Assembly (NCBI RefSeq): GCF_003024155.1
Contig: NZ_CP028136.1
Span: forward strand, 2,170,001 to 2,234,000
Source: Christiangramia fulva
GTDB lineage: Bacteria; Bacteroidota; Bacteroidia; Flavobacteriales; Flavobacteriaceae
Reading direction: 5' to 3'
Length of the DNA stretch: 64,000 bases
Numbering within the stretch: position 1 is the first letter of the stretch; each line of letters starts with the position of its first letter. Made by a program: the position numbers and the translations under genes. This document shows, piece by piece, positions 44,622-53,107 of the stretch. The notes beneath the pieces were generated by a model that saw only the letters and a list, made by a program, of their open reading frames with translations, ran no database searches and was not told where the DNA came from.

Positions 44622-45266
44622 TTAATTTAAAAATTTGTCGAACCATAAAGAGGCTAAAACAGCTACGCGTTCCAGGGTATGAGGTTCGGCAAAGAGATGC
44701 CCGGCGCCAGGGATGATTTTTAATTCTTTGGTACAGTTCATTTCATGAAGTGCTTTTTGATTTAAACTTAAAACGACATCATCTTTTCCGCCAACCAGAA
44801 GTAAGGTAGGTGCAGTTACTTTTGTTAAATAAACGCTTCCAGCCATATCTGGCCGTCCTCCTTTTGAAACCACCGCTTCCACTTTTTCTCCCATTAAGGC
44901 TGATGCCCGTAAAGCCGATGCGGCTCCTGTACTTGCACCAAAAAATCCTAAAGGAAGATCGATGGTCGCCGCCTGATCTTTAAGCCATTCTGAAACCTGG
45001 AGGAGACGGTCGGTTAATAATTCTATATCAAACCTGTTTTTAAACTGAATATCTTCTCCCTCGGTTAAAAGATCAAAAAGAAGAGTTGCGAATTTGTGAG
45101 AATTCAGCTTTCCAGCTATATAAGAATTTCGCGGACTTAAATGACTGCTGCCGCTCCCGTGTGAAAACACCACAATGCCTTTTGGGGAAGGCGGTACGGT
45201 TAAAATACCATCTAATTTTATGCGTCCCAGATCAATCTTTACCTTATCTTTTTGAATAGTTTCCAT
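44622..45266 (-). CDS. Alpha/beta hydrolase, dienelactone hydrolase-like
   Basis: The 214-aa hydrolase has the oxyanion region 'VVFSHGSGSSHLSPRN', the nucleophile elbow 'GFFGASTGAASA' with Ser and a C-terminal His in 'IPGAGHLFAEP'. 'LLVGGKDDVV' carries the likely Asp. The substrate is unknown. It lies between the alcohol dehydrogenase (19-bp gap) and the PRTase (4-bp gap), so all three probably form one operon read leftwards from the box 3 region. Confidence 0.87.
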   Translation of the reverse strand: METIQKDKVKIDLGRIKLDGILTVPPSPKGIVVFSHGSGSSHLSPRNSYIAGKLNSHKFATLLFDLLTEGEDIQFKNRFDIELLTDRLLQVSEWLKDQAATIDLPLGFFGASTGAASALRASALMGEKVEAVVSKGGRPDMAGSVYLTKVTAPTLLLVGGKDDVVLSLNQKALHEMNCTKELKIIPGAGHLFAEPHTLERVAVLASLWFDKFLN

Positions 45267-45285
45267 TTTTCTGAATTTTTAATGA

Positions 45286-46314
45286 TTATGAAATTCGCAA
45301 AACCTTTGCGCCTCTCAGGTTTCCTTTTTTTAGATCGCAAAGGGCCTTATTGGCTTCCTCCAGTTTGTATTCCTTGTAATTGGGTTTGATACCCGAAGCT
45401 GCGGCAATCTTCAGGAAATCCTTTACATCCTGCGCAGTGACATTGGCAACCGATTTGATCTCTTTTTCCATCCAGAGATGTTTTTCGTAATCAAGCTGAA
45501 GCAGTAATTCCTTATCCATATCTTCTTTTCGTATTGCGTTGATTATCAGTCGGCCTCCATTTTGCAAATTTTCAAGACCTTTTAAGACTGGTTTCCAGGC
45601 GGGAGTGGTATCTATTATGGAATCGATTTTTACAGGTGATTTTTCTGAAATATCGCCGGCCCAATTGGCTCCAAGCTCTATGGCGAATTTTCTTTCCTCT
45701 TTATTTCTTGAGAAAACAAAGATTCCCGAATCAAGAAAAGAATGTTTTACCATTTTCAGCACCAGGTGTCCAGAAGCTCCAAATCCCATTAATCCTAAGT
45801 TCTGGCCGTTCTTGAGTCCTGAAAGGGAAAGGGATCTCTTTCCGATGGCGCCTGCGCATAAGAGTGGAGCTGCTTCAGCATCTAATATTGAATCGGGGAT
45901 GGGATAGACAAATTTTTTGGGAGCAACCATATATTCCGCGTAACCTCCAAAACGATCGCGGCCTGTAGCCTGAAAATCTGAACATAAATTTTCAAGTCCG
46001 GAATGACAAAATTCGCAATTTCCGCAGCTGGAAAAGATCCAAGCCACTCCCACTCGTTGCCCGATCATCGAAGGAGAAACTTTTTCCCCATTTTCAATAA
46101 TGCTTCCAACCACCTGATGGCCTAAGACCATGGGAAAAAATGCCGGTGGAGTTCTGCCTTCTATTTCATCAAGCTCTGTATGGCAAATCCCGCATACCGA
46201 TATCTTTATCAACACTTCATTTAGAGCAGGTGATGGTTTTGGCAATTCTTCCAAACTCAGCGGACTTGAATTTGTATCCATGGAAACGATCTTTTTTAAC
46301 AGCATTGCCTTCAT
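45286..46314 (-). CDS. Zinc-dependent alcohol dehydrogenase
   Basis: The 342-aa medium-chain dehydrogenase has the catalytic-zinc residues Cys in 'VCGICHTE' and His-Glu-type 'VLGHQVVG' (with Gln in place of the usual Glu), the structural-zinc cluster 'CGNCEFCHSGLENLC' and a Rossmann segment 'LGLMGFGASGH'. It belongs to the AdhP/AdhA-type group that oxidises or reduces short-chain alcohols or aldehydes with NAD(P). First gene of the leftward operon; box 3 is about 91 bp upstream of its start. Confidence 0.9.
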   Translation of the reverse strand: MKAMLLKKIVSMDTNSSPLSLEELPKPSPALNEVLIKISVCGICHTELDEIEGRTPPAFFPMVLGHQVVGSIIENGEKVSPSMIGQRVGVAWIFSSCGNCEFCHSGLENLCSDFQATGRDRFGGYAEYMVAPKKFVYPIPDSILDAEAAPLLCAGAIGKRSLSLSGLKNGQNLGLMGFGASGHLVLKMVKHSFLDSGIFVFSRNKEERKFAIELGANWAGDISEKSPVKIDSIIDTTPAWKPVLKGLENLQNGGRLIINAIRKEDMDKELLLQLDYEKHLWMEKEIKSVANVTAQDVKDFLKIAAASGIKPNYKEYKLEEANKALCDLKKGNLRGAKVLRIS

Positions 46315-46404
46315 AATTCAAGTGTTGCATAATTTCCACCTTCAGATCCCAGCTGAAAATCTCTTATGTTACCTTGAAAGTACATTAAATCAAGGCCTTT
46401 TTAA

Positions 46405-46418
46405 ATGATAAATATCAA
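46405..46418 (-). promoter_or_regulatory. FNR/CRP-like box 3 (ATGAT-AAAT-ATCAA)
   Basis: Differs by one base from the E. coli FNR consensus TTGAT-N4-ATCAA. It lies 90 bp upstream of the alcohol dehydrogenase start and 120 bp upstream of the divergent 46539 gene. Confidence 0.55.
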
Positions 46419-46471
46419 TGATAGTCTATGCTTTATATGTGTGGCAAATGGGAGTGAAATTTATTCCGGTG

Positions 46472-46485
46472 CTGATAAAAGTCAT
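46472..46485 (+). promoter_or_regulatory. FNR/CRP-like box 4 (CTGAT-AAAA-GTCAT)
   Basis: A TGAY-N4-RTCA palindrome ending 53 bp before the ATG at 46539. The distance is nearly the same as between box 6 and the regulator gene (54 bp). Confidence 0.5.
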
Positions 46486-46538
46486 TTCCCGGAAAAGTTT
46501 TCAGCGATAAATTTGAAATGAAATATGGATAAAATATC

Positions 46539-47081
46539 ATGCATTTAACCGGTCAAATACCTAAGGTAGCTGAAGAAAACATCGTACAGATCTGGCTAGA
46601 TTCTTATGATGATATGTTTTCCGATTTTGACCCGCGTCCGTACTCAAAAAGGATGTGGTCTGATGATTTTATTATACAAATCAGAAAGGTGATCAAAGAC
46701 CATCCTAAAAAAATTTCAGTGTTAAGAATTCTACTGCCGGGGAAAGAGAAACAGGAAATGGTGGAAAAAGATTTGATAAAACGGTTATCTAATTTCTTTG
46801 AAGCTCGCAGGAACGAGGTTTTACGCAGCCGAAAAGAAACCATCTACAAGGGAATTTTGTACATATTCCTGGGGATTTTGGTTATGCTCACAACCGAATA
46901 TCTTACCTACATAAATAAAGATAAATTCTCCTGGCATCTTTTACTAAGGGTTTTTGAACCCCTGGGATGGTTTTTATTATGGATGGGCCTCGATATAATT
47001 GTAGATTCCAGGAAGAGTATTCACGATATTAGTTTCTTTTCAAAACTCGCGGCAGCGAGAATTGAATTTGCGGTTTACTAA
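46539..47081 (+). CDS. Unknown two-helix membrane protein
   Basis: A 180-aa protein with a soluble N-terminal part (about 100 residues, acidic then basic) and two membrane helices near 103-122 and 132-154, with a short cytosolic tail. I do not recognise a domain. It is preceded by an FNR-like box at a typical activator distance, so it may belong to the proposed stress regulon. No link to transport or signalling can be shown from the sequence. Confidence 0.75.
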   Translation: MHLTGQIPKVAEENIVQIWLDSYDDMFSDFDPRPYSKRMWSDDFIIQIRKVIKDHPKKISVLRILLPGKEKQEMVEKDLIKRLSNFFEARRNEVLRSRKETIYKGILYIFLGILVMLTTEYLTYINKDKFSWHLLLRVFEPLGWFLLWMGLDIIVDSRKSIHDISFFSKLAAARIEFAVY

Positions 47082-47175
47082 TTATCATAGCATGGCCTCG
47101 AATTCATTCGGTTAAATGATTTCGCTCATACTTTTATGCGTTTGTTTTGATTTATTTTGAATAGAATTCATTTTC

Positions 47176-48252
47176 ATGAAGAGGTATATTTTCATCTTTT
47201 TTCTACTGCTTTCCTGTTCTAATAAAAAGGAAGGAATTATGCCGGTCAAAGCCGATCTGGTGGAATCGGTATATTCTTCAGTTACCATTCAGCCAGACAG
47301 TCTTTATAAGGCTTATTCCACCGTGGTGGCGATCCTGGATCGAAACCTTTTAGAAGAAGGTGCTCTGGTACAGGAAGGCACTCCCATACTTAAACTCATC
47401 AATTTGAAACCCGCCCTTAGCCGTGAAAATGCAAAACTCTCTTTTGAACTGGCGAAGGAAAACAGCAGCGGGAATAATAGTGTTCTAAATTCCCTGGAAA
47501 GGGAAATAAGGGCCGCCAGTCTTTCATTTTACAATGACTCGGTAAATTATTTAAGACAGAAAACGCTTTGGGAACAGGAGATAGGTTCAAAAGTTGAATT
47601 TGAAAACCGCAAGCTTGCCTATGAACTCTCCCGAAACAACCTTCAGCTTTTAAAAAAAGAGTATGAACGTACTCGAAAAGAGCTTTCAAACCAGGTACAG
47701 CAGGCTCTAAACAATTACAGATCTTCTGAATTTACCGCCGAAGAGTTCACTATTACCAGCAATATTAACGGGAAACTATATGCGCTATATAAGAATCCCG
47801 GAGAACTGGTAACTACGGTTGAACCTGTTGCGCTACTTGGCAGAGCAGATAAATTCATCATTGAAATGCTCGTTGATGAAACCGATATTGTCAAAATTGA
47901 AGAAGGGCAAAAAACTCTGGTCACCCTTGATGCCTACGGCCAGCGCGTATTTGAAGGGACGATTCATAAAATTTATCCTACTAAAGACGAACGAACCCAA
48001 ACTTTTAAAATTGAGGCGGTGTTCAATGAGGCTCCACCTAAATTATATCCCGGCCTTGCAGGTGAGGCAAACATACTTATTGCCGAAAAAAAGGATGCTT
48101 TAACCATTCCGAAAGAATACCTCATAGATGCAGATCATGTGCTTACCGATGATGGAATTAGAAAAATTAGAACCGGACTTCAGGATATTGAAAAGGTAGA
48201 AATTCTTTCGGGTTTAAAGGAGGATGAAACAATTTATAAACCCGAACAATGA
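47176..48252 (+). CDS. Periplasmic adaptor of an ABC export system (HlyD-like lipoprotein)
   Basis: The 358-aa lipoprotein (lipobox 'FFLLLSCSN', Cys about 15) has the layout of a membrane-fusion protein: a split lipoyl domain ('EEGALVQEGTPILKL' and 'NINGKLYALYKNPGELVT'), a long alpha-hairpin between (about 80-180) and a beta-barrel plus C-terminal part ('VDETDIVKIEEGQKTLVTLD', 'GLAGEANILI'). It starts a three-gene operon with a permease and an ATPase (4-bp overlap, then 5-bp gap), like MacAB-type tripartite export. No outer-membrane channel gene is nearby. Confidence 0.9.
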   Translation: MKRYIFIFFLLLSCSNKKEGIMPVKADLVESVYSSVTIQPDSLYKAYSTVVAILDRNLLEEGALVQEGTPILKLINLKPALSRENAKLSFELAKENSSGNNSVLNSLEREIRAASLSFYNDSVNYLRQKTLWEQEIGSKVEFENRKLAYELSRNNLQLLKKEYERTRKELSNQVQQALNNYRSSEFTAEEFTITSNINGKLYALYKNPGELVTTVEPVALLGRADKFIIEMLVDETDIVKIEEGQKTLVTLDAYGQRVFEGTIHKIYPTKDERTQTFKIEAVFNEAPPKLYPGLAGEANILIAEKKDALTIPKEYLIDADHVLTDDGIRKIRTGLQDIEKVEILSGLKEDETIYKPEQ

Positions 48253-49511
48253 AAGGCTGGAATGTAATATTGCAAATTGCCAAAACGCATCTTACCACTA
48301 AACTGAAATCTACGGTTACGGCAACTATTGGAGTAATTTTTGGAATTGGTGGGTATATAACACTGGTAAGCTTTATGACTGGCCTTAATGATATGCTGGA
48401 TGGCCTTATTCTTAACCAGACACCCCATGTACGCCTTTATAACGAGATAAAACCTACCGAAGAACAGCCTGTAGACTTATATGATGCCTTTAAACAGGCG
48501 GTTCCTATAATCCATTCGGTAAAACCGAAACAAAACCAGCGAAAGATCCATAATGCCCTCCCAATAATAAACTACCTGGAACATAATGAAAAAGTGCTGG
48601 GGGCGACACCACAGTTAAAAGCCCAAATATTTTACCTCTCGGGAACCATAGAACTGGGCGGGAATCTTATAGGTGTTGATATTTTAAAGGAAGCAAAACT
48701 GTCTAATATCCAGGATTACATCGTTCAGGGAACTTATATGGATCTAAAAAATACTGAGAACGGAATCTTACTGGGTGCTGGAATTGCCAAAAAGATGTCT
48801 CTTTCGGCAGGAGACCGGGTGATCATCAGTACCGTAAAAGGAGACCAGTTTCCTCTGAAAATTGTGGGGATTTATCAAAGCGGGATCGCCGATATCGATA
48901 ACATCCAGAGCTTTGCTAATTTGAAAACCGTTCAAAGAATTTTGGGAGAAGCCGAGAATTATATTACAGATATCAACATCAAACTCAAAGAAATTTCAGA
49001 AGCGCCTGCTATGGCAAATTCCCTGGAAAAACAATTCGATGTGACGGCAAGCGATATAAACGAGATGAATGCGCAGTTTGAGACCGGTTCGAACATTCGT
49101 ACCCTGATTACCTATGCGGTATCTATCACACTTCTCATTGTCGCGGGTTTTGGCATTTACAATATTCTGAATATGCTTATTTATGAAAAGATGAATGACA
49201 TTGCCATTTTAAAGGCCATAGGTTTTTCGGGGCGTGATGTGCAGCAGATATTTATGAGCCAGGCTATGATCATCGGTGTGGTGGGAGGGGTGACGGGTCT
49301 TCTTATTGGTTATGCACTTTCCCTTACCATCGATAATATTGGGTTTCATACAGAAGCTCTGCCTACCATCACGACCTACCCCATCAATTACGATCCCGGT
49401 CATTACGTTATAGGGATCACTTTTGCCTTAATATGCACCTTCATTGCGGGATATTTGCCCTCAAAAAAAGCCGCGAAGATAGACCCGGTAAGAATTATAC
49501 GTGGAAATTAA
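48249..49511 (+). CDS. ABC transporter permease, MacB/FtsX family
   Basis: The 420-aa protein has one N-terminal helix (about 18-42), a large periplasmic MacB_PCD-like domain and three C-terminal helices of the FtsX type ('TYAVSITLLIVAGFGIYNILN', 'MSQAMIIGVVGGVTGLLIGY', 'IGITFALICTFIAGYLPSKKAA'). Such permeases act mechanically on lipoproteins or peptides rather than as channels. It overlaps the adaptor gene by 4 bp. Confidence 0.9.
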   Translation: MKGWNVILQIAKTHLTTKLKSTVTATIGVIFGIGGYITLVSFMTGLNDMLDGLILNQTPHVRLYNEIKPTEEQPVDLYDAFKQAVPIIHSVKPKQNQRKIHNALPIINYLEHNEKVLGATPQLKAQIFYLSGTIELGGNLIGVDILKEAKLSNIQDYIVQGTYMDLKNTENGILLGAGIAKKMSLSAGDRVIISTVKGDQFPLKIVGIYQSGIADIDNIQSFANLKTVQRILGEAENYITDINIKLKEISEAPAMANSLEKQFDVTASDINEMNAQFETGSNIRTLITYAVSITLLIVAGFGIYNILNMLIYEKMNDIAILKAIGFSGRDVQQIFMSQAMIIGVVGGVTGLLIGYALSLTIDNIGFHTEALPTITTYPINYDPGHYVIGITFALICTFIAGYLPSKKAAKIDPVRIIRGN

Positions 49512-49516
49512 TAATT

Positions 49517-50191
49517 ATGAGCCTGATTCTGGAAGCGAAAAATATCAATAAGTATTTCGGGAAGAACAAAGCTTTTCATGTATTGAAAGATATCTTCCTG
49601 GAGGTGCATAAAAGTGAATTTGCCACGATCATGGGAAAATCGGGTTCTGGTAAATCAACGCTTTTATATATTCTCTCTACCATGGATACCGATTATACCG
49701 GGGAGATTTTTTTGAACGAACAATTGATAACCGGAAAAAATCAGCGGGAGTTAGCCCATATTCGGAATAAACAGATAGGTTTTGTATTTCAGTTTCACTA
49801 TTTGCTACCGGAGTTCAGTGTATTGGAAAATGTGATGTTACCAGCAAAGAAACTGGGCCTAAAAACTTCCGAAGAAATAACCGAAGATGCCATACATATT
49901 CTTAAATCCTTGCATATAGAGAATCTTGCCTCAAACAGAGCTTCGCGAATTTCGGGAGGTGAAAAGCAAAGGGTAGCTGTGGCGAGAGCCTTAATAAATG
50001 AACCATTGCTGCTTATGGGAGACGAACCCACCGGTAATCTTGATAGTTATAACTCTGAAAACCTGTTTGATATTCTCAAATCTTTAAAGGAAGAAAAAGG
50101 GCTTTCACTTCTTATCGTCACTCATGACGAGGATTTCGCTAAAAAAACCGACCGTACCATTATTCTTGAAGATGGAAAGATCGCTGGCTAA
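49517..50191 (+). CDS. ABC transporter ATPase, MacB/LolD-like
   Basis: The 224-aa ATPase begins at ATG 49517, where the family N-terminus 'SLILEAKNINKYFG' starts; a longer frame of 28 codons overlaps the permease and is not used. Walker A 'GKSGSGKST', signature 'ISGGEKQRVAVARAL', Walker B 'LLMGDEPTGNLD' and H-loop 'IVTHDEDFA' are intact. The 'GNLD' Walker B ending is typical of the LolD/MacB/FtsE group. It powers the permease encoded just upstream. Confidence 0.93.
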   Translation: MSLILEAKNINKYFGKNKAFHVLKDIFLEVHKSEFATIMGKSGSGKSTLLYILSTMDTDYTGEIFLNEQLITGKNQRELAHIRNKQIGFVFQFHYLLPEFSVLENVMLPAKKLGLKTSEEITEDAIHILKSLHIENLASNRASRISGGEKQRVAVARALINEPLLLMGDEPTGNLDSYNSENLFDILKSLKEEKGLSLLIVTHDEDFAKKTDRTIILEDGKIAG

Positions 50192-50286
50192 ATTTCACCT
50201 TTCTTCTTAGCAACTATCTTTCCTTAATTCACCGGCAATGATGTGTTCAATAATTATCAGAAGAAACAATTTATGAATTTTCAACG

Positions 50287-50300
50287 ATGATTTAAATCAT
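50287..50300 (+). promoter_or_regulatory. FNR/CRP-like box 5 (ATGAT-TTAA-ATCAT)
   Basis: A perfect 14-bp palindrome ending 73 bp before the ATG at 50374. Confidence 0.5.
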
Positions 50301-50373
50301 TGTTAATCAATATTTAATGGGATATTTTTAATCAAGATTTTAAATTCATTATTCAATATAATTAGTAGAAATT

Positions 50374-50883
50374 ATGAAAAAAATGCTTCTTGGCCTATTA
50401 TTTATTGGACTCGCCAATCCAATGTTTTCTCAGATAACTAAACCTGAACAATTATCAGAAGTGACTGTTTACGCGACAAATTATAAATATTTGACCAATG
50501 TTAACAGCAAAGAAGTTGCATCGATTCCTGTAAAAACTTTAGAGCAAATGGTGGCTAACTACGATTTGAAAAGCTCTGATTTCTATCAGGACGAGTATGA
50601 TAAGTATATTATTAGTTTTTATATCCCAGAGGGTAAAGTTCTCGCCGCTTACGATAAAGACGGTAAATTGCTTCGAACCGCTGAAAAGTACAAAGACGTG
50701 AATTTACCAAAAGGTATTAAAGATGCCGTAGCACTGAGATTCCCCGGCTGGACTATCACCAAAGATATCTATCTGGTTTCTTTTTACGACAAGGGCGGGA
50801 TCAATAAAAAATATAAACTAAAACTAGAGAATGGAGATAAAATCGTACGAGTAAAAATGAATGAATACGGCGATTACCTCTAA
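50374..50883 (+). CDS. Secreted PepSY-like protein
   Basis: The 169-aa protein has a signal peptide (MKKMLLGLLFIGL..., cleavage near MFSQ). Two repeats of a PepSY-like/BLIP-like beta pattern follow ('YIISFYIPEGKVLAAYDKDGKLLRT' and 'IYLVSFYDKGGINKKYKLKLENG'). Related proteins are common in Flavobacteriia and are sometimes mis-named nicotinate-nucleotide adenylyltransferase, for which no motif is present here. The role is unknown, perhaps in the envelope stress response. Confidence 0.75.
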   Translation: MKKMLLGLLFIGLANPMFSQITKPEQLSEVTVYATNYKYLTNVNSKEVASIPVKTLEQMVANYDLKSSDFYQDEYDKYIISFYIPEGKVLAAYDKDGKLLRTAEKYKDVNLPKGIKDAVALRFPGWTITKDIYLVSFYDKGGINKKYKLKLENGDKIVRVKMNEYGDYL

Positions 50884-50896
50884 AAAAACTAAAAAA

Positions 50897-50946
50897 GCCG
50901 TTAAAGAGAATAATTCAGCTTAAATGGGATTATCCTCTTTAGCGGT
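50897..50946 (+). terminator. Hairpin after the PepSY-like gene
   Basis: A long imperfect stem (GCCGTTAAAGAGAATAAT against ATTATCCTCTTTAGCGG) with a 14-nt loop, 14 bp after the stop. It lacks a strong T tract, so it may be a processing site instead. Confidence 0.5.
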
Positions 50947-50968
50947 GCTTCATTTAATATAGTTTGAT

Positions 50969-51385
50969 ATGAAAAAGATAGGGATTTGGATAGATCGAAA
51001 AAATGCCAAAATTATAAGTATATCTGAAGAAGAAGAAAGATTAAATACCATTTCTTCCCATCTTCACTTTTTTAAACATAAAGGTTTTTCAAGGGCCGCA
51101 ATGAAATGGGGCGGTCCACAGGACGTGCTTTCGGCTAAAACGATAGAAGAAAAAGAAAAAAATCATTTGAACACCTATTTCGATGAGGTCATTGAAGCAG
51201 TTCGAAAAGCCGAGGCTATCGCCGTTTTCGGCCCGGGAGAAATTCCCCGAATGTTTACCCATCGACTGGAAAGAAAAAACAAAATTTTATGGACCAGGTT
51301 AAAAACAGTGGAGAAAACTGATAAATTATCTGATAAACAATTTAAAGCGCACGTTCGAAATTTCTATCGCTGGGGGAGTGTATAA
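50969..51385 (+). CDS. Unknown protein, possibly bacterial eRF1/Pelota-domain-like
   Basis: The 138-aa soluble protein starts 'KKIGIWIDRKNAKIISI' and has 'EAVRKAEAIAVFGPGEIPRMFTHRLE' in its second half. This strand-helix pattern resembles the small eRF1 domain-like proteins found in bacterial stress regulons. No catalytic motif is visible. It is located between the PepSY-like and a membrane protein gene, and its membership of the local stress island is by position only. Confidence 0.65.
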   Translation: MKKIGIWIDRKNAKIISISEEEERLNTISSHLHFFKHKGFSRAAMKWGGPQDVLSAKTIEEKEKNHLNTYFDEVIEAVRKAEAIAVFGPGEIPRMFTHRLERKNKILWTRLKTVEKTDKLSDKQFKAHVRNFYRWGSV

Positions 51386-51416
51386 GTAGTTCATTTAATA
51401 AGTAAAACAGTTCGTT

Positions 51417-51803
51417 ATGGAAACTTCTTTCATACTGGCCAAGCTCTGGGGTTGGTACCTGTTCATATTTTTTGTGGTTTTGAGCATTAAACCACAAAGG
51501 ATTCAACAGATTTTCACCGATTTTAAAGACTCCAAATTCTCTTTAATTACCGCATTCCTCGCTTTTATAATAGGCTTGTTGAGCATCCATTTTTATAATG
51601 AATGGAATTCGTCCTGGACGACCATTATAAGCCTTCTTGGCTGGACCTGCCTGGCAATGGGTTTATTATTGTTCATAATCCCACAGAAATTGGCAGATTT
51701 CCTGCTAAATATGAATGTAAAACTCTTCCAATTCCTTTACGTACTTCTATTTCTTCTGGGTATTTTTCTGCTAAATATGGGCTATGAATTGGTTCTATAT
51801 TGA
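51417..51803 (+). CDS. Unknown four-helix membrane protein
   Basis: A 128-aa protein with four predicted membrane helices (about 8-25, 38-57, 66-86 and 98-124). No family is recognised. It starts 31 bp after the 50969 gene and is probably cotranscribed with it. Confidence 0.75.
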   Translation: METSFILAKLWGWYLFIFFVVLSIKPQRIQQIFTDFKDSKFSLITAFLAFIIGLLSIHFYNEWNSSWTTIISLLGWTCLAMGLLLFIIPQKLADFLLNMNVKLFQFLYVLLFLLGIFLLNMGYELVLY

Positions 51804-51886
51804 TACCGCCCGTATATAAGGGTCAATCATCAATTTGTTTGTAATTGAATTGTGATTGCGAAAAATAATCGTCAGTAAGAGGAGCT

Positions 51887-52540
51887 TCATTCATACATTG
51901 TACTTATTTTTTGCAGGTGATCCTGATTTAGAATGTTTATTTCCTTTCTGTTCATAGATATTAATTTCTCTTTACGAAATTCAGATAGCAAGCGATTGAC
52001 CGTTTCCTTTACAGTACCGGTATAACCAGCAAGCTCTTTTCGCGAGAGGTATATTTTTTTGTCTGTATTTTCGGTTTTCTGATTTAGGAAAAGTAAACTA
52101 TCGGCTAAACGTCCTCTAACGGGTTTGAAAGCAAGACTGACCGATTTTTCCTCTAATTTTTTTATTTCATTAGCAAACTGTGATATTATCTTTTGATTAA
52201 AATCAGAATCAGACTTTAGCAGCTCCATAAAGAGATTTTTAGGCATAAAGAAAACAATGGAATCTAAAATTGCCCGCGCTGAAGAGCCAAATCTTTTTTG
52301 TAGGATAAGATCTGTACATCCGAACATTTCACCTTCTTGAAGTATTCTGAGAACCTGTTCTTTTTGGCTACCTAATTTAAAAATCAATATGCTCCCTTTA
52401 TATAAAATATAAACACCAAGGGGTGTACTACCTTCCATAAAAACAGTTTGATTTTTCCTAAAAACCAATCTATCAAGAACCTTTTCTATTTCTTCCGGAA
52501 CTAAATTTCGAAATTTCAAGGATGAAATAAAATTTTCCAT
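51887..52540 (-). CDS. Crp/Fnr family transcriptional regulator
   Basis: The 217-aa regulator (ATG at 52540; a 26-codon upstream extension is rejected because it overlaps box 6 and precedes the family start) has a cNMP-binding-like beta-roll (about 20-110) and a C-terminal winged helix ('SRKELAGYTGTVKETVNRLLSEF'). The recognition helix has Glu and Arg at the positions that read GA/TC in CRP and FNR (KETVNR). There is only one Cys ('MFGCTD'), so the FNR-type 4Fe-4S sensor is missing; the signal could be haem, a nucleotide or another ligand. It is the only regulator gene in the island. Confidence 0.9.
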   Translation of the reverse strand: MENFISSLKFRNLVPEEIEKVLDRLVFRKNQTVFMEGSTPLGVYILYKGSILIFKLGSQKEQVLRILQEGEMFGCTDLILQKRFGSSARAILDSIVFFMPKNLFMELLKSDSDFNQKIISQFANEIKKLEEKSVSLAFKPVRGRLADSLLFLNQKTENTDKKIYLSRKELAGYTGTVKETVNRLLSEFRKEKLISMNRKEINILNQDHLQKISTMYE

Positions 52541-52594
52541 GTGTCCCAATAATTTAATGCTTATTGAAAGTACATAAATAAGAACAAGTGAAGA

Positions 52595-52608
52595 TTGATA
52601 AATGTCAA
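52595..52608 (-). promoter_or_regulatory. FNR/CRP-like box 6 (TTGAT-AAAT-GTCAA)
   Basis: Palindrome 54 bp upstream of the regulator ATG; likely an autoregulatory site. One base from the FNR consensus. Confidence 0.6.
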
Positions 52609-52618
52609 TATGGATCAA

Positions 52619-53107
52619 TTCATGACGAATAATCTTAATTTATAATATGTTGCCCGAAGACTGCGGAAAGTATCATGGGTAATAACCAAGTGTTGATCTA
52701 TGTTATATTTTTAGAAATAAAAAGAGATAAAAAATAATCCTTTTGATTTCTAAAAATTAAGCTTTTGGCTAACCCTTGATCTCATGTGTTCGTTTAAAGT
52801 TTTCACTTTTAAAAAACAAGAGATATAGAATGGATAAGGGATAGGCAAGAGGATATTTTTTCATTTCTTAAGTTTCAGAACATTTGCTGGGTTATTAAAC
52901 AAGGAGTTTTTTCCAGATTGAGAAAGCTATAATTTCTTAAAGGTTTCCTGGTTTGCCGATAGCAAACAGAGGTAATTCGTAAAAACCTTGTCGTTTTAAT
53001 AAAAGTTTAGTAAAGTTGTAGGTGTATTTTTTACATTTAAATTCTTTTATATTTCTAGAGTCGTGATTAAATCTGAAAATTCTTCCCGTTAAAAAAGAGA
53101 AAACCAT
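52619..53107 (+). other. Intergenic region between the regulator and the first GH43 gene
   Basis: About 490 AT-rich bases. Divergent promoters are expected, but I see no clear gene, tRNA or terminator in it. Confidence 0.45.

Noticed and set aside
52541..52618. N-terminal extension of the Crp/Fnr regulator
   Set aside because: It would translate through the FNR-like box 6 and its residues are unlike the family N-terminus; ATG 52540 fits better.
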